Shown here in pieces: positions 1 to 7,414 of a DNA stretch of 20,779 bases. Source of the DNA: Sphaerochaeta sp. UBA5849 (GTDB taxonomy: Bacteria; Spirochaetota; Spirochaetia; Sphaerochaetales; Sphaerochaetaceae); NCBI GenBank assembly GCA_002432715.1, contig DJGJ01000012.1:1-20779 (forward strand). Direction: 5' to 3'. Numbering within the stretch: position 1 is the stretch's first letter; the number at the start of each line of letters is the position of its first letter. Below the pieces are notes generated by a model. It was not told where the DNA came from and made no database searches. It saw only the letters and a program-made list of their open reading frames with translations. A program made the translations under genes and the position numbers.

Positions 1-29
1 ATCTGTAACATTTCATCGTTAGGGTGCTG
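1..29 (+). repeat. Left terminal inverted repeat of the IS
   Basis: It matches the reverse complement of 1731-1759 with four mismatches (positions 10, 18, 25 and 28). The transposase stop codon (19-21) lies inside this repeat. It carries the octamer agggtgct at 21-28, which recurs in the palindrome upstream of the transposase gene. Confidence 0.85.
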
Positions 30-1599
30 AACGTCTCTCCGACTGGATAATATCATCTATCGATTCGAGCTCTATCCCCAACTGTTTGCACATTGTATCC
101 ACTTTCTTGATGACCTTTGCAGGGTACCATTTCCCGTCGACCTTGATGGCCTTTATCTTGCGCATCCCCTGGATGAAGTCATCAAGGGAGATGTCCTGCG
201 TCCTGCCCAGGTTGGCTATCGAATCCATAGCTTCCACACCCATGGTCATGCTCAGGTGGTTCAGGAACAGCCAGGCTTCCATGGAGTAGATGCCCCGCAT
301 ATAGCTGGCATTGAATTCCAGGGTGCAGTCGAAGGTCTTGAAGAACTGCTCGACAGCCTGCCTCTGCTTGTAGATGCAATACACCTGCTCGGGTGACAGC
401 TCCAGCTGGTTTGTCCTTATCGAGATGGTCCCCATCTCCGTCTTGCCTGAAATCTCTTCGGAAAGCATGCAGGGCGCCATGGCTGCAAGCTCCTCGTCGG
501 TGAGCCGTCCCTTGCCTTTTTCCCTGCGGCCAAGCTCCTTTCCCTTCCTCGCTTCCAATGTTGCATTCTTCTTTCCCAGCCCGGCGAGCATGCCCGCAGT
601 CTCTTCGGCAAGGAGAGATGGATCGAGGAACAGGTGAACTGCGTACCCTTCACAGTCGATTCTCTTGGCAAGGATCGGCCTCTTGTGATAGATGAACCCA
701 TACTCGTAATCGAACTGGGAGTTGGGCACCTTCCCCCTCACCTCCAGGCTGCCCCTCTTGAGGGGCGTCATGTAATGCAGGAGGCTGCCGTCAACAAGGT
801 CGAAGTTGTCTTCGCTGCCGAACCCCTTGTCAGCAATGAAGATACAGTCCTTCTCATCGATGCCGGCCTCCCTCAGCAAGGCTGAGAAGGCGGTGACATC
901 GGGGATGTTCCCCGCAAACTGCATATAGTACTCGGGACGGCCCACTCCATCGCCAAGGGAGAAGATGTACAGAAGGTTGACCTGGTCCTTGTACCTGAGC
1001 TTCGAGTCATAGCCGACCTCGGCATTCTCGAGAGTTCGGGAGGCCGACAGCAGGCGATGCCCGTCGACCGTCATGAACCGGTTCGCATCCCTGGGCATGG
1101 AAAGCAGGAACTTCCTGATGTTGCCGCGGTCCTGGCCGAGGCGGTCGAGCAGTCTCGTAAGGCTTGCGGGGGATATGGGAAGGCCGGGGAAAATGGAAGA
1201 CAGGATGCTCGTCTCATAGTGGGTGTGGCACCTCCGCAGCGTCCTGTCATAGGCAAGCCTCATGACGGCGACCGTAAATATCTCGCGCCAGACATCAGGG
1301 AAGAACTCCTTGAGCCTCTCGCGGATCAGGGCCCCCTTCTCATAGAAATACTGGGAGGCTCCAAGCTCGACAACCTCAATCTCACGGATATGGGAAAAGT
1401 CAATCCTCTTTCCGACAAGACCCTGTTCGGTGATTTTTCCCAGCATCTTGCCGGAGACCTTGGTTGACTTTCCGGTCTCGGGGTTGTATTTGGTGGCACG
1501 CTCGTAGAGGTACCAATGCCCGCTGATATGCTTGATCTCGGTGTTTTTCGGCTTGACGAAATTCCTGACAAAATCGGGTCTCTCATGCTTGATGTTCAT
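19..1599 (-). CDS. IS1634-family DDE transposase
   Basis: This 526-residue protein should catalyse cut-and-paste movement of the surrounding IS. The DDE acidic triad of the IS4 superfamily can be placed: D179 in MTVDGHR, D257 in FIADKGFG, and E417 in AVEQFF. The last sits in the Y-(2)-R-(3)-E-(6)-K arrangement (YKQRQAVEQFFK) typical of this superfamily. The long insertion between the second D and the E, and the overall length above 500 residues, fit the IS1634 group better than shorter IS4 members. The frame is intact, so the element may still be mobile. The ATG at 1597-1599 follows a GGAGAAG ribosome binding site. A sigma70-like promoter and a perfect hairpin lie just upstream. Several long open frames on the opposite strand are shadows. 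Confidence 0.9.
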   Translation of the reverse strand: MNIKHERPDFVRNFVKPKNTEIKHISGHWYLYERATKYNPETGKSTKVSGKMLGKITEQGLVGKRIDFSHIREIEVVELGASQYFYEKGALIRERLKEFFPDVWREIFTVAVMRLAYDRTLRRCHTHYETSILSSIFPGLPISPASLTRLLDRLGQDRGNIRKFLLSMPRDANRFMTVDGHRLLSASRTLENAEVGYDSKLRYKDQVNLLYIFSLGDGVGRPEYYMQFAGNIPDVTAFSALLREAGIDEKDCIFIADKGFGSEDNFDLVDGSLLHYMTPLKRGSLEVRGKVPNSQFDYEYGFIYHKRPILAKRIDCEGYAVHLFLDPSLLAEETAGMLAGLGKKNATLEARKGKELGRREKGKGRLTDEELAAMAPCMLSEEISGKTEMGTISIRTNQLELSPEQVYCIYKQRQAVEQFFKTFDCTLEFNASYMRGIYSMEAWLFLNHLSMTMGVEAMDSIANLGRTQDISLDDFIQGMRKIKAIKVDGKWYPAKVIKKVDTMCKQLGIELESIDDIIQSERRSAP

Positions 1600-1608
1600 G
1601 GCTTCTCC

Positions 1609-1629
1609 AGCACCCTATATTAGGGTGCT
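1609..1629 (-). promoter_or_regulatory. Perfect palindrome in the transposase leader
   Basis: agcaccct (1609-1616) and agggtgct (1622-1629) are perfect arms around a 5-nt loop. The hairpin begins about where transcription should start from the promoter at 1633-1661, and its 3' arm abuts the GGAG ribosome binding site. It could act as a DNA operator, or as an RNA hairpin limiting translation, including that of read-through transcripts from outside. The function is inferred. Confidence 0.6.
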
Positions 1630-1632
1630 AAA

Positions 1633-1661
1633 ATCATACCACAAGAATCTCAATACAGCAA
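1633..1661 (-). promoter_or_regulatory. Transposase promoter
   Basis: On the minus strand, TTGCTG (1661-1656), a 17-nt spacer and TATGAT (1638-1633) form a good sigma70-type promoter pointing into the transposase gene. Confidence 0.6.
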
Positions 1662-1730
1662 GAGAAAACCATGCAGTAGGGACGAGAAATGATGATTTAT
1701 TGGATATTTCAGGTATACAAGAATAGGGTT

Positions 1731-1759
1731 CTGCTCCCTAAGGATGAAACGTTACAGAT
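1731..1759 (-). repeat. Right terminal inverted repeat of the IS
   Basis: Partner of 1-29 (25 of 29 identical). The outer 17 bp differ at only one position. Confidence 0.85.
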
Positions 1760-1860
1760 AGATATAAAAAACCTTGCCGCTTTTGGACGAAAGAGTTGCT
1801 CCTCTACACTTAACATAGCTTGAAATTAGGCAGGATGCTCATCTTGCCAAGGAGAAGATT

Positions 1861-3312
1861 ATGAGAAAAGCTATGTGCGTATTGGGCCTCGCTGCGCTGT
1901 TGTTGTATCCGGTGATGGCTCAGGGGAGCGTTGAGTCTGGCACTGATCCGTCGTTTGCATTTCCTGGATTCGGAGATGGAAAGTTGACTATTCAAGAGGT
2001 GTTCTTTGATGAATCAACCCAGGCAGACTGGAATATGGCCTCAGCGATTGTACAAGCAGTACAAAGACCCAGAATTCCCACCGATGTTGTGTTCACGGTT
2101 ACCGATTTTGGAGCCGTTGCCGATGGAGTAAGCGATGCTCTTCCTGCAATCCAGAAGGCAATCGATACTGCAACTGCTGCCGGCGGTGGTAAGGTCGTTG
2201 TTCCTGCAGGCACCTATTTCTGCAAAGGTTCTGTAGAGCTAAAGAGCAATGTTGAGCTCAATCTGGCTGAGGGTTCCAAATTATTGTTTAGTCCCGAACC
2301 GTCGGATTTTCTCCCTGCTGTGAAAACCCGTTGGGAAGGTACTGAGTTGATGGGCTATTCTCCTATGGTCTATGCATACGGGCAGCATGATATTGCACTT
2401 ACCGGTAAAGGTGTGATTGACGGGAATGCTGAGAGCGTGTTCCATACATGGAATAAATTGCAGAAGAATGATCAGTTGCAGCTTAGGGCTTATGGTGCTG
2501 AGGGAACACCGGTTGAACAACGCGTGTTTGCAGAGGGGACGTTCTTGAGACCTGCCTGTATCCAGATAAACTACTGTGATAGGGTTTTGTTGGAAGACTA
2601 TACGGTAAACAACTCCCCATTCTGGATTAACCATGTGAACTGTTCCAACCATGTTCAGGTACGTGGGCTGACTGTTGAGTCCCACAATGCCAACAACGAC
2701 GGTGTTGATGTTGAATCCTCGACCTATGTCATCGTGGAAGAAAACTACTTCCGTACCGGCGACGACTCTGTCGTAGTAAAGAGCGGTCGTGATTATGATG
2801 GCCGCAGTGTAGGCAAGCCCTCAAAGTACATCGTCGTCCGAAAGAACGACATGGGTGGAGAGGACGGTATTGCCCTTGGTTCTGAAATGTCCGGTGGTAT
2901 TGCCTACGTTTTCTTTGATGACAACGTAATGCAGGATGGCGTTTCAGCAGTCCGCTTCAAGGCAAACCTTGACCGTGGAGCAACCTGCGAACATGTACGA
3001 GTCAGAAATATGAGAATTGCAAACTTTGAGAATTTTATTTGGTTCCAATTGAATTATCCTGGTGAGTTGGGTGGAAATTTCCCGACCATCTACAAGGATC
3101 TGGTATTCGAAGATATCACCATGGAAAGTACCAAAAATGTTTTTGAAGCTCATGCCCCGAAGGGATACCCCCTGCAGGATGTGATGCTGAGGAATGTCAC
3201 AATCAAGAACGCCAGCAACCCAGTTTTCATGCTTGAGAATGTAAAGAATCTGGTACTCGACAATGTTGAGATCAATGACCAGCGGATGAATGGTACAATG
3301 AACTCGATCTAA
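1861..3312 (+). CDS. Secreted GH28 family (polygalacturonase-like) glycoside hydrolase
   Basis: The 483-residue protein starts with a signal peptide (residues 1-21, likely cleavage after A20 or nearby), so it acts in the periplasm or outside. The rest is a right-handed beta-helix typical of GH28 and pectate-lyase-fold enzymes, with a FTVTDFGAVADG entry motif near residue 80. GH28 catalytic motifs are visible: N-N-D (D280), G-D-D-S (D301, D302) and R-F-K (R365, K367). The usual G-H-G histidine is replaced by aspartate (D335, in GGEDGIALGSE). The expected role is hydrolysis of polygalacturonate or another uronic-acid polymer. The His change makes the exact substrate uncertain. The ATG follows AAGGAG at normal spacing. 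The gene stands alone, with an IS upstream and a terminator downstream. Confidence 0.85.
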   Translation: MRKAMCVLGLAALLLYPVMAQGSVESGTDPSFAFPGFGDGKLTIQEVFFDESTQADWNMASAIVQAVQRPRIPTDVVFTVTDFGAVADGVSDALPAIQKAIDTATAAGGGKVVVPAGTYFCKGSVELKSNVELNLAEGSKLLFSPEPSDFLPAVKTRWEGTELMGYSPMVYAYGQHDIALTGKGVIDGNAESVFHTWNKLQKNDQLQLRAYGAEGTPVEQRVFAEGTFLRPACIQINYCDRVLLEDYTVNNSPFWINHVNCSNHVQVRGLTVESHNANNDGVDVESSTYVIVEENYFRTGDDSVVVKSGRDYDGRSVGKPSKYIVVRKNDMGGEDGIALGSEMSGGIAYVFFDDNVMQDGVSAVRFKANLDRGATCEHVRVRNMRIANFENFIWFQLNYPGELGGNFPTIYKDLVFEDITMESTKNVFEAHAPKGYPLQDVMLRNVTIKNASNPVFMLENVKNLVLDNVEINDQRMNGTMNSI

Positions 3313-3333
3313 TACTCTCCCCTATCTATTTTT

Positions 3334-3372
3334 GGCCCGCTTCGCTTGAGTTGTGAAGTGGGCCTCTTTCTC
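3334..3372 (+). terminator. Rho-independent terminator of the GH28 gene
   Basis: A 10-bp stem (ggcccgcttc 3334-3343 / gaagtgggcc 3355-3364, one G-U pair) with an 11-nt loop is followed by a pyrimidine-rich tail. It lies 21 bp after the GH28 stop codon. Confidence 0.75.
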
Positions 3373-3558
3373 GAAATAAGGAACGCATGCAATAATCTCA
3401 TATGCGTTGATTTGCCTCCGCGTGCTGTTCTTGCTGCATCAAATTGAATTTTCAAATGTACAGGGCTTCTATCCGGCCTAATGATCATTGAAGTGACAAC
3501 CGCGTATAAGCTTGTGTTGAAAAAGTACAGATGATAGTGTCAACAGAGCAGTGAAGAA

Positions 3559-3662
3559 TTTGTATGTACTGCACCTTGGTTGCAGGAAGTGATCCCGAAA
3601 GGTGGTGGTTGCCGAAAGAAATGTACTTCTTGTTGAACCTGAAGTTTTGCCTTCAGGTTTTT
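3559..3662. repeat. Duplicated intergenic element, copy A
   Basis: This stretch resembles 7642-7728 (copy B). The first 32 nt match at 27 positions. After a 17-nt segment present only here (about 3591-3607), similarity resumes from TTGCC through a hairpin (aacctgaag 3636-3644 / cttcaggtt 3651-3659) followed by T's. On the minus strand both copies can be translated as related peptides (NLKxKLQV and FLQPRCxTYK), but the 17-nt segment breaks that frame in this copy. It could be a decayed gene fragment, a mobile repeat or a structured RNA with a terminator. Confidence 0.55.
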
Positions 3663-3663
3663 A
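3636..3663 (+). terminator. Terminator-like hairpin in repeat copy A
   Basis: A perfect 9-bp stem with a 6-nt loop is followed by TTTTT on the plus strand. It could stop plus-strand transcription, but no clear gene feeds into it because the GH28 gene already has its own terminator. Confidence 0.45.
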
Positions 3664-3773
3664 TTGGAAAAATGAGCATGGATTTTGAGTTCTACTTACT
3701 TTCCTATGCTACGTTGCAAGGCTGTGCAAAAGATATCTTGAGGTCGCACACTGCGTATATTTCTCAACTCCTC

Positions 3774-4083
3774 TCAAACGGCCTCCTCAAACCTTTCATA
3801 ATCAAAATCACCTGTCTCATCGATGCAGTCAAGGAATTCTCTTCTTCTTATTTTAAGGACCTTCAGCATGATGCTGCAGGCCTCTTCAATCTCTGTAGGT
3901 TGGTCAAAGGTTGCAACCACTGCAATCCGTTTGGGAAATCCGATGGAGAGGATTGCCCAATCCCTCAGGTTGTTTGTATTCCGATAATGGAACTCTACCT
4001 TGCCTTGGTGATGCGGTGACTGAGACCACTCCCCGGTAAGCAGGAAGTGCCATGTCCTCATCTACATACGTAGCAATAGTCAT
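3774..4083 (-). pseudogene. Unrecognised small gene, probably frameshifted
   Basis: An ATG at 4083 follows the stop of the N-formylglutamate amidohydrolase remnant by 9 nt, with a GAGGT ribosome binding site. It opens a frame starting MTIATYVDED, which soon gives way to a better-looking frame running to 3774 (ending DYERFEEAV). The two frames differ by one, so a single frameshift between about 4000 and 4060 would join them into a protein of about 100 residues. Alternatively a 95-residue protein could start at the ATG at 4061, but that codon has no ribosome binding site. I do not recognise the family. Its position suggests it was co-transcribed with the amidohydrolase and decayed with it. Confidence 0.4.
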
Positions 4084-4092
4084 ATGTACCTC

Positions 4093-4757
4093 TTATGCGT
4101 GTAATACGTGGCTGAGAACAGTGGCAATATTTTCTTTGACAATGGCGAAGAGAAGGCCTTTTTCCCCGGTTTTCCCATCCATATAGAGCTTTCTGTTGAT
4201 CTCAATCATAATTGATAGCACTCGAGCCTCTTGAGAATAGTAGGGCAGCGGTACGATTGCTCCTGTAAATGGATGGTTGACAGCTACTGAATACCCCAGC
4301 TTTTGAAAAGTCTCTTTTAGTGTATCAAGCAACCACTGCTGAGTATGAAAAGAATCTGTGCCGATGCAGATGTCCAGCCTGTCCTTATCCTGGTTGAGTT
4401 CATAGGGCCATGGCCTGCTTGGAAAACTATGGCGGTCGATGATCAGGACTTGTCCAGCTTTGTTCAGCAATTCAGCAACAACTTCAGAAAATCGTCGGTG
4501 ATGAGGCCGATAATATGTATCCAAGAGCTCGGCTCTCTTACTCTCATCCAGTTTGGCACGGAGGAATGTTTTCTATGAAGTTGCCGTATAGATGACACCA
4601 ATCCTGACAGCTGCCATCGGTTTCTTCTCATCTTCCTCAAACCGCTCGGGATCAACCACGAGCCGGAGCCGGCCAATGAGTGAAGGCCTTTGACATCGGT
4701 TGCCAACGCAAAAATTTCATCGATTACACTTTGTACATGCGTAGCAGCAAGACCTCA
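4093..4757 (-). pseudogene. N-formylglutamate amidohydrolase (HutG-like), broken
   Basis: The longest intact part (4093-4524 and upstream to 4572) shows family hallmarks: YYRPHHRRF, VLIIDRHSFPS, DICIGTD, GYSVAVNHPFTGAIVP and SIMIEINRKLYM. Members hydrolyse N-formyl-L-glutamate to formate and glutamate in histidine breakdown. The gene is disabled. An in-frame TAG at 4575-4573 interrupts it after GVIYTATS. Further upstream, VVDPERFEEDEKKPMAAVRIGVIY is still readable in the same frame. Before that, a frameshift near 4675-4685 separates IGRLRLVVDPERF from DEIFALATDVKGLHS. A further TGA lies at 4757-4755, and no family-type N-terminus (PHSG-like motif) can be seen. An ATG at 4835 in line with the last segment has no convincing ribosome binding site. 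Confidence 0.8.
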
Positions 4758-5074
4758 CTCGATAGCAAAGGGTTCAACTTCCTGATAGTTTTTATCGAAG
4801 GCAATGCAGAGTTCTTTGGTTGTCTGGTAATCCATGGAGCAATTGTAACCGGATGGGAAGCTGGAAGGAAAAAAATGTATATCGCTATAGATTTGATTTC
4901 TGCCGGAACACTATTAAAAGGGACAGTCCATCTTGGTGCCTATGATGGCGTTGTCGGTGGTGCATTAATCAAGACACTATTGCCCGCAGGTCATAGGTGC
5001 GGTTTGGCGAGAAGATATGCATTTCCCTTGTAATTGTGTAAAGTTTAGCGTAAAGTAAGGGTAGGGAGTACGTC
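4758..5074. other. Intergenic stretch, mostly without recognisable content
   Basis: About 317 bp lie between the broken amidohydrolase and the next operon. The part nearest 4758 may be the decayed N-terminus of the amidohydrolase gene. A plus-strand open frame running through here (from 4680 to 5033) lies opposite that pseudogene, has no ribosome binding site and looks like chance. The right end carries a possible promoter (5028-5056). Confidence 0.5.
5028..5056 (+). promoter_or_regulatory. Possible promoter of the three-gene cassette
   Basis: TTGTAA (5028-5033), a 17-nt spacer and TAAAGT (5051-5056) lie about 20 bp before the first start codon. The match is moderate, and the short leader would only just fit the ribosome binding site (TAGGGAG). 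Confidence 0.35.
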
Positions 5075-5896
5075 ATGGCTACAATTAAACAAGAACTTCC
5101 GAACGGACCTTTGTCAGTGGTTCTCTTCCAGATGCAGTATGCGCCAATACTGAATATTGAAAGCTACATTCCTGCAATACAAGATTATTGTCGAAAAGCC
5201 GGTTTCCCGCAGATTACAAAAATGCGGGGTGATATGCTGAAAATTGGCCAAAACGGAGAGGTTGAGAAAACTATTGTAGTGCAATGGGTGTTCGCTTCGG
5301 CTGATTATCAAAGAACACTGTTTATTGATACAGAGAAACTTACCTTTCAAGTGTTTGATTTGGCCGATTATTCATTCGAGGAATTGCTTGCTACCTTCAT
5401 GCAGCTCATGAACAAGATTGATGAACTTGTCGATTTTTCCTTGATCAATAGATTGGGTCTTCGATTCATTAATACCATTGACGAGAAGCCTGAGTTGACC
5501 TGGCGAGCTGCGATCAAGCCGGAATTCCAAGGATGTCCATTCCCGGATGATGTACATTGGGCGGATAATGGATTGTTGACCTGGGCTCTCCAAAGGAGGG
5601 TAAGGCTTCCTGAAGTGAAAATGACAAGCAACTTACTTGTACGAATATACCAGAATGCTGCTGGGAGAAAGTATCCAGAAGATATTATTCGCGATCCTCG
5701 CGGAGTAATAGATAATGTCTCTTCAGGGTCTTTGGTTACCTATGTCGATTTAGACCATTTCATAGTGTTTCAAAATGGTAATAAGGAAGCGATTATGCCA
5801 AAGAGCAAAGAGGTTTTTATTGCTTTGCACACAGTGATTGAGAATGTTTTTTTCGCTTCTCTTATTACAGAGGAGGCTAAGCAATTATGGTCATGA
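5075..5896 (+). CDS. TIGR04255-like family protein
   Basis: This 273-residue protein has no signal peptide or membrane segment, so it is cytoplasmic. The opening LPNGPLSVVLFQMQY (residues 8-22), the middle INRLGLRFINTI and the late YVDLDHFIVF segment resemble the sporadically distributed TIGR04255 family, whose biochemical role is not established. The ATG is preceded by TAGGGAG. The end overlaps the next gene by 10 nt, which indicates translational coupling and a shared function. The gene looks more A+T-rich than the two-component and transporter blocks, which fits horizontal transfer. The family name is from recalled motifs. The function is unknown, and a defence role is only an inference from scattered distribution and context. 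Confidence 0.7.
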   Translation: MATIKQELPNGPLSVVLFQMQYAPILNIESYIPAIQDYCRKAGFPQITKMRGDMLKIGQNGEVEKTIVVQWVFASADYQRTLFIDTEKLTFQVFDLADYSFEELLATFMQLMNKIDELVDFSLINRLGLRFINTIDEKPELTWRAAIKPEFQGCPFPDDVHWADNGLLTWALQRRVRLPEVKMTSNLLVRIYQNAAGRKYPEDIIRDPRGVIDNVSSGSLVTYVDLDHFIVFQNGNKEAIMPKSKEVFIALHTVIENVFFASLITEEAKQLWS

Positions 5897-6588
5897 CAAC
5901 CGTCGATGCAACACAGACTACCTGTATAGGATTTGCACCTTTATGGTCCTATAGAAATGTAAGTAATTGTAGCAGCTTGAATGTTCAAGTTATTTATTTT
6001 TCTGGAGATTCAAATAAGCTGGTAGATGAAGATTTTATACAACAAACCTTTATGGCCGGTACTGCATATAAGATGATTCCAAATACGTACTGGATTTTTT
6101 CTCAAAATACTTCTACGGATGCTGTCAGGGTACCTAGAGCCAAACAGAAGTCAGTTGTTACTGATATATATGAACAATTCAAGCATCTCCATCGGTTCTT
6201 CCAGTTCAGAAAGACTGAATGGGCTCAAATATTCGGAGTCAGCCGTGTTACCATCTACGGGTGGTTGAATAGGACGATGGAGCCAACAGGTGCGAATAAA
6301 AAGCGGATTGAGCAATTGTTCCAACTAGTATGCGAAATTTCTGATATATCTTCTGAGGATACTGTCCAGTTGTATTTACATCATCACATCGAAAAGCTGA
6401 ATGCCTCTTTGTTTGAAGTGATTTCCTCTCCAGATGCTTTTGTTGAACAACGTAGTTCCATTATCCGGGTCTTGGAAGAGTTGCTGGATCGATCTCGCAG
6501 GAAAAAGGAAGAACTAGACAGGCTGGCTGCAACAAAGAAGGCTTCGGAAGAAACATTCGCCTATAATCTTGATCAGCTTTTTTCCTAG
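5887..6588 (+). CDS. Protein with central helix-turn-helix, cassette gene 2
   Basis: The 233-residue protein is soluble. A helix-turn-helix is visible at about residues 111-128 (EWAQIFGVSRVTIYGWLN), so DNA binding is likely. The roughly 95 residues before it match nothing I recognise. The C-terminus (about 185-233) is highly charged and probably helical. The unusual central position of the HTH suggests it could be a subunit of a DNA-targeting complex instead of a plain repressor. The ATG at 5887 follows AGGAGG (5871-5876) by 10 nt. A second in-frame ATG at 5893 overlaps the upstream stop codon as ATGA but is further from the ribosome binding site. It may autoregulate the operon or direct its neighbours to DNA. 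Neither can be shown here. Confidence 0.7.
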   Translation: MVMTTVDATQTTCIGFAPLWSYRNVSNCSSLNVQVIYFSGDSNKLVDEDFIQQTFMAGTAYKMIPNTYWIFSQNTSTDAVRVPRAKQKSVVTDIYEQFKHLHRFFQFRKTEWAQIFGVSRVTIYGWLNRTMEPTGANKKRIEQLFQLVCEISDISSEDTVQLYLHHHIEKLNASLFEVISSPDAFVEQRSSIIRVLEELLDRSRRKKEELDRLAATKKASEETFAYNLDQLFS

Positions 6589-6601
6589 AAGAGAAGGGAT
6601 A

Positions 6602-7414
6602 ATGGGTGTGGTAGAGACAATACAACAACGGATACAAAAACTGGGTTGGAAGCAAGGACAAGTATTTGATGGTGCACTAAAAGATGTGCTGGTAAGCCAT
6701 GCTACTGAGCAGTTCTCTTGGGTAAAAGAAGCAGACGCATGTATTCTGTTCAGCCAAGATTGTGATTTGCAACATCATTCTCTTGAGAATGAACCGTTTG
6801 TTGAATTTCTTTGCGCACAATCTATTGAAGCTTGCGATATTAATTTTAGGTATGGGAAAAATCCTCGTAGATTGCATGTGGAAGACAGAGATGGCACTTG
6901 TTTTCATGTACAAATGGCCCATCGAATACGTATCCTTCGGGATCTGATTGACGAAAGCTTTCCAGTTACTGATAAGGAGCTTACCAAGGAATCTTTGTCA
7001 ACGCTGGTTTCTTGGTTGTCCAAACGGTACAGCCGACCTGCCTTTCCGGATCTCTTTAATACCTATCTTTCAAAGAATAAAAAACTCGACAACAAGCTTG
7101 CGGAACTTAATAAATCTTTCCCTTCGATCAAACGCTTTTTCTTCAAACTCGATCCTTTTTCAGAAATACCGCCCACTGATGTATACAACTTGGAAATACG
7201 TATTCTTCTGCAGGGCAGTTCATTTGACGCTGATCTTGGACTGGATAAGAAAGAGTACATTGAGAGAGTTGTAGAGGAACTCTTTTCTGGTCCTCATATA
7301 AGGATCAAGGATGTGTGCTGTTCATATGAAAATGAGATAACACTATTTGAGCTTTCCTACTACAAAATCTGGGATAAGGAATATCTGAGTAGCCGTTATG
7401 GCTTCGTTCAATAA
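6602..7414 (+). CDS. Uncharacterised protein with SQDCDL motif, cassette gene 3
   Basis: The 270-residue protein is soluble. I chose ATG 6602 because GAAGGGAT precedes it and it lies 13 nt after the previous stop. The upstream in-frame ATG at 6569 would overlap gene 2 and lacks a good site. Residues 46-66 read ACILFSQDCDL followed by a run ending ENEPFVEF. An S-Q/H-x-C-D-(I/L/V) motif followed by an E-P-x-V-E motif recurs, as I remember it, in uncharacterised bacterial proteins near mobile or defence genes. Cys54 and Asp53/Asp55 could be catalytic or metal-binding, but that is a guess. The rest is alpha/beta with charged helices. It is the last gene of the cassette, and no obvious terminator follows directly. 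Confidence 0.65.
   Translation: MGVVETIQQRIQKLGWKQGQVFDGALKDVLVSHATEQFSWVKEADACILFSQDCDLQHHSLENEPFVEFLCAQSIEACDINFRYGKNPRRLHVEDRDGTCFHVQMAHRIRILRDLIDESFPVTDKELTKESLSTLVSWLSKRYSRPAFPDLFNTYLSKNKKLDNKLAELNKSFPSIKRFFFKLDPFSEIPPTDVYNLEIRILLQGSSFDADLGLDKKEYIERVVEELFSGPHIRIKDVCCSYENEITLFELSYYKIWDKEYLSSRYGFVQ

Larger units (their letters stand above)
1..1759 (-). mobile_element. IS1634-like insertion sequence, complete
   Basis: One transposase gene is bounded by terminal inverted repeats. The left end (1-29, starting atctgtaacatttcatc) matches the reverse complement of 1731-1759 at 25 of 29 positions. The single long gene reads leftward and nearly fills the element, with about 130 bp of control sequence between its start codon and the right end. 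The family (IS4 superfamily, IS1634 group) is inferred from the transposase. The outer target-site duplication cannot be checked because the window starts exactly at the left terminus. Only one copy lies in the window, so there is no sign of a composite transposon. The element sits about 100 bp upstream of the GH28 gene and may have separated that gene from its original promoter or upstream partner. Confidence 0.85.

Noticed and set aside
86..1467. Several plus-strand open frames inside the IS (for example 374-637, 634-885, 1057-1467)
   Set aside because: They lie antisense to an intact transposase with a full DDE triad, have no ribosome binding sites and show no family resemblance. They are shadows of a G+C-rich gene.
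3382..3408. Inverted repeat aacgcat / atgcgtt downstream of the GH28 terminator
   Set aside because: 7-bp arms with a 13-nt loop and no T-run or associated gene are too weak to call.
3564..4019. A 151-codon plus-strand open frame
   Set aside because: It runs through the repeat element, its terminator hairpin and the broken minus-strand gene. There is no ribosome binding site.
1..5030. Composite transposon carrying the GH28 and amidohydrolase genes
   Set aside because: Only one IS copy is present in the window, so no flanking pair can be shown.
4680..5033. A 117-codon plus-strand open frame
   Set aside because: Half of it lies opposite the amidohydrolase pseudogene. No ribosome binding site or family resemblance was seen.
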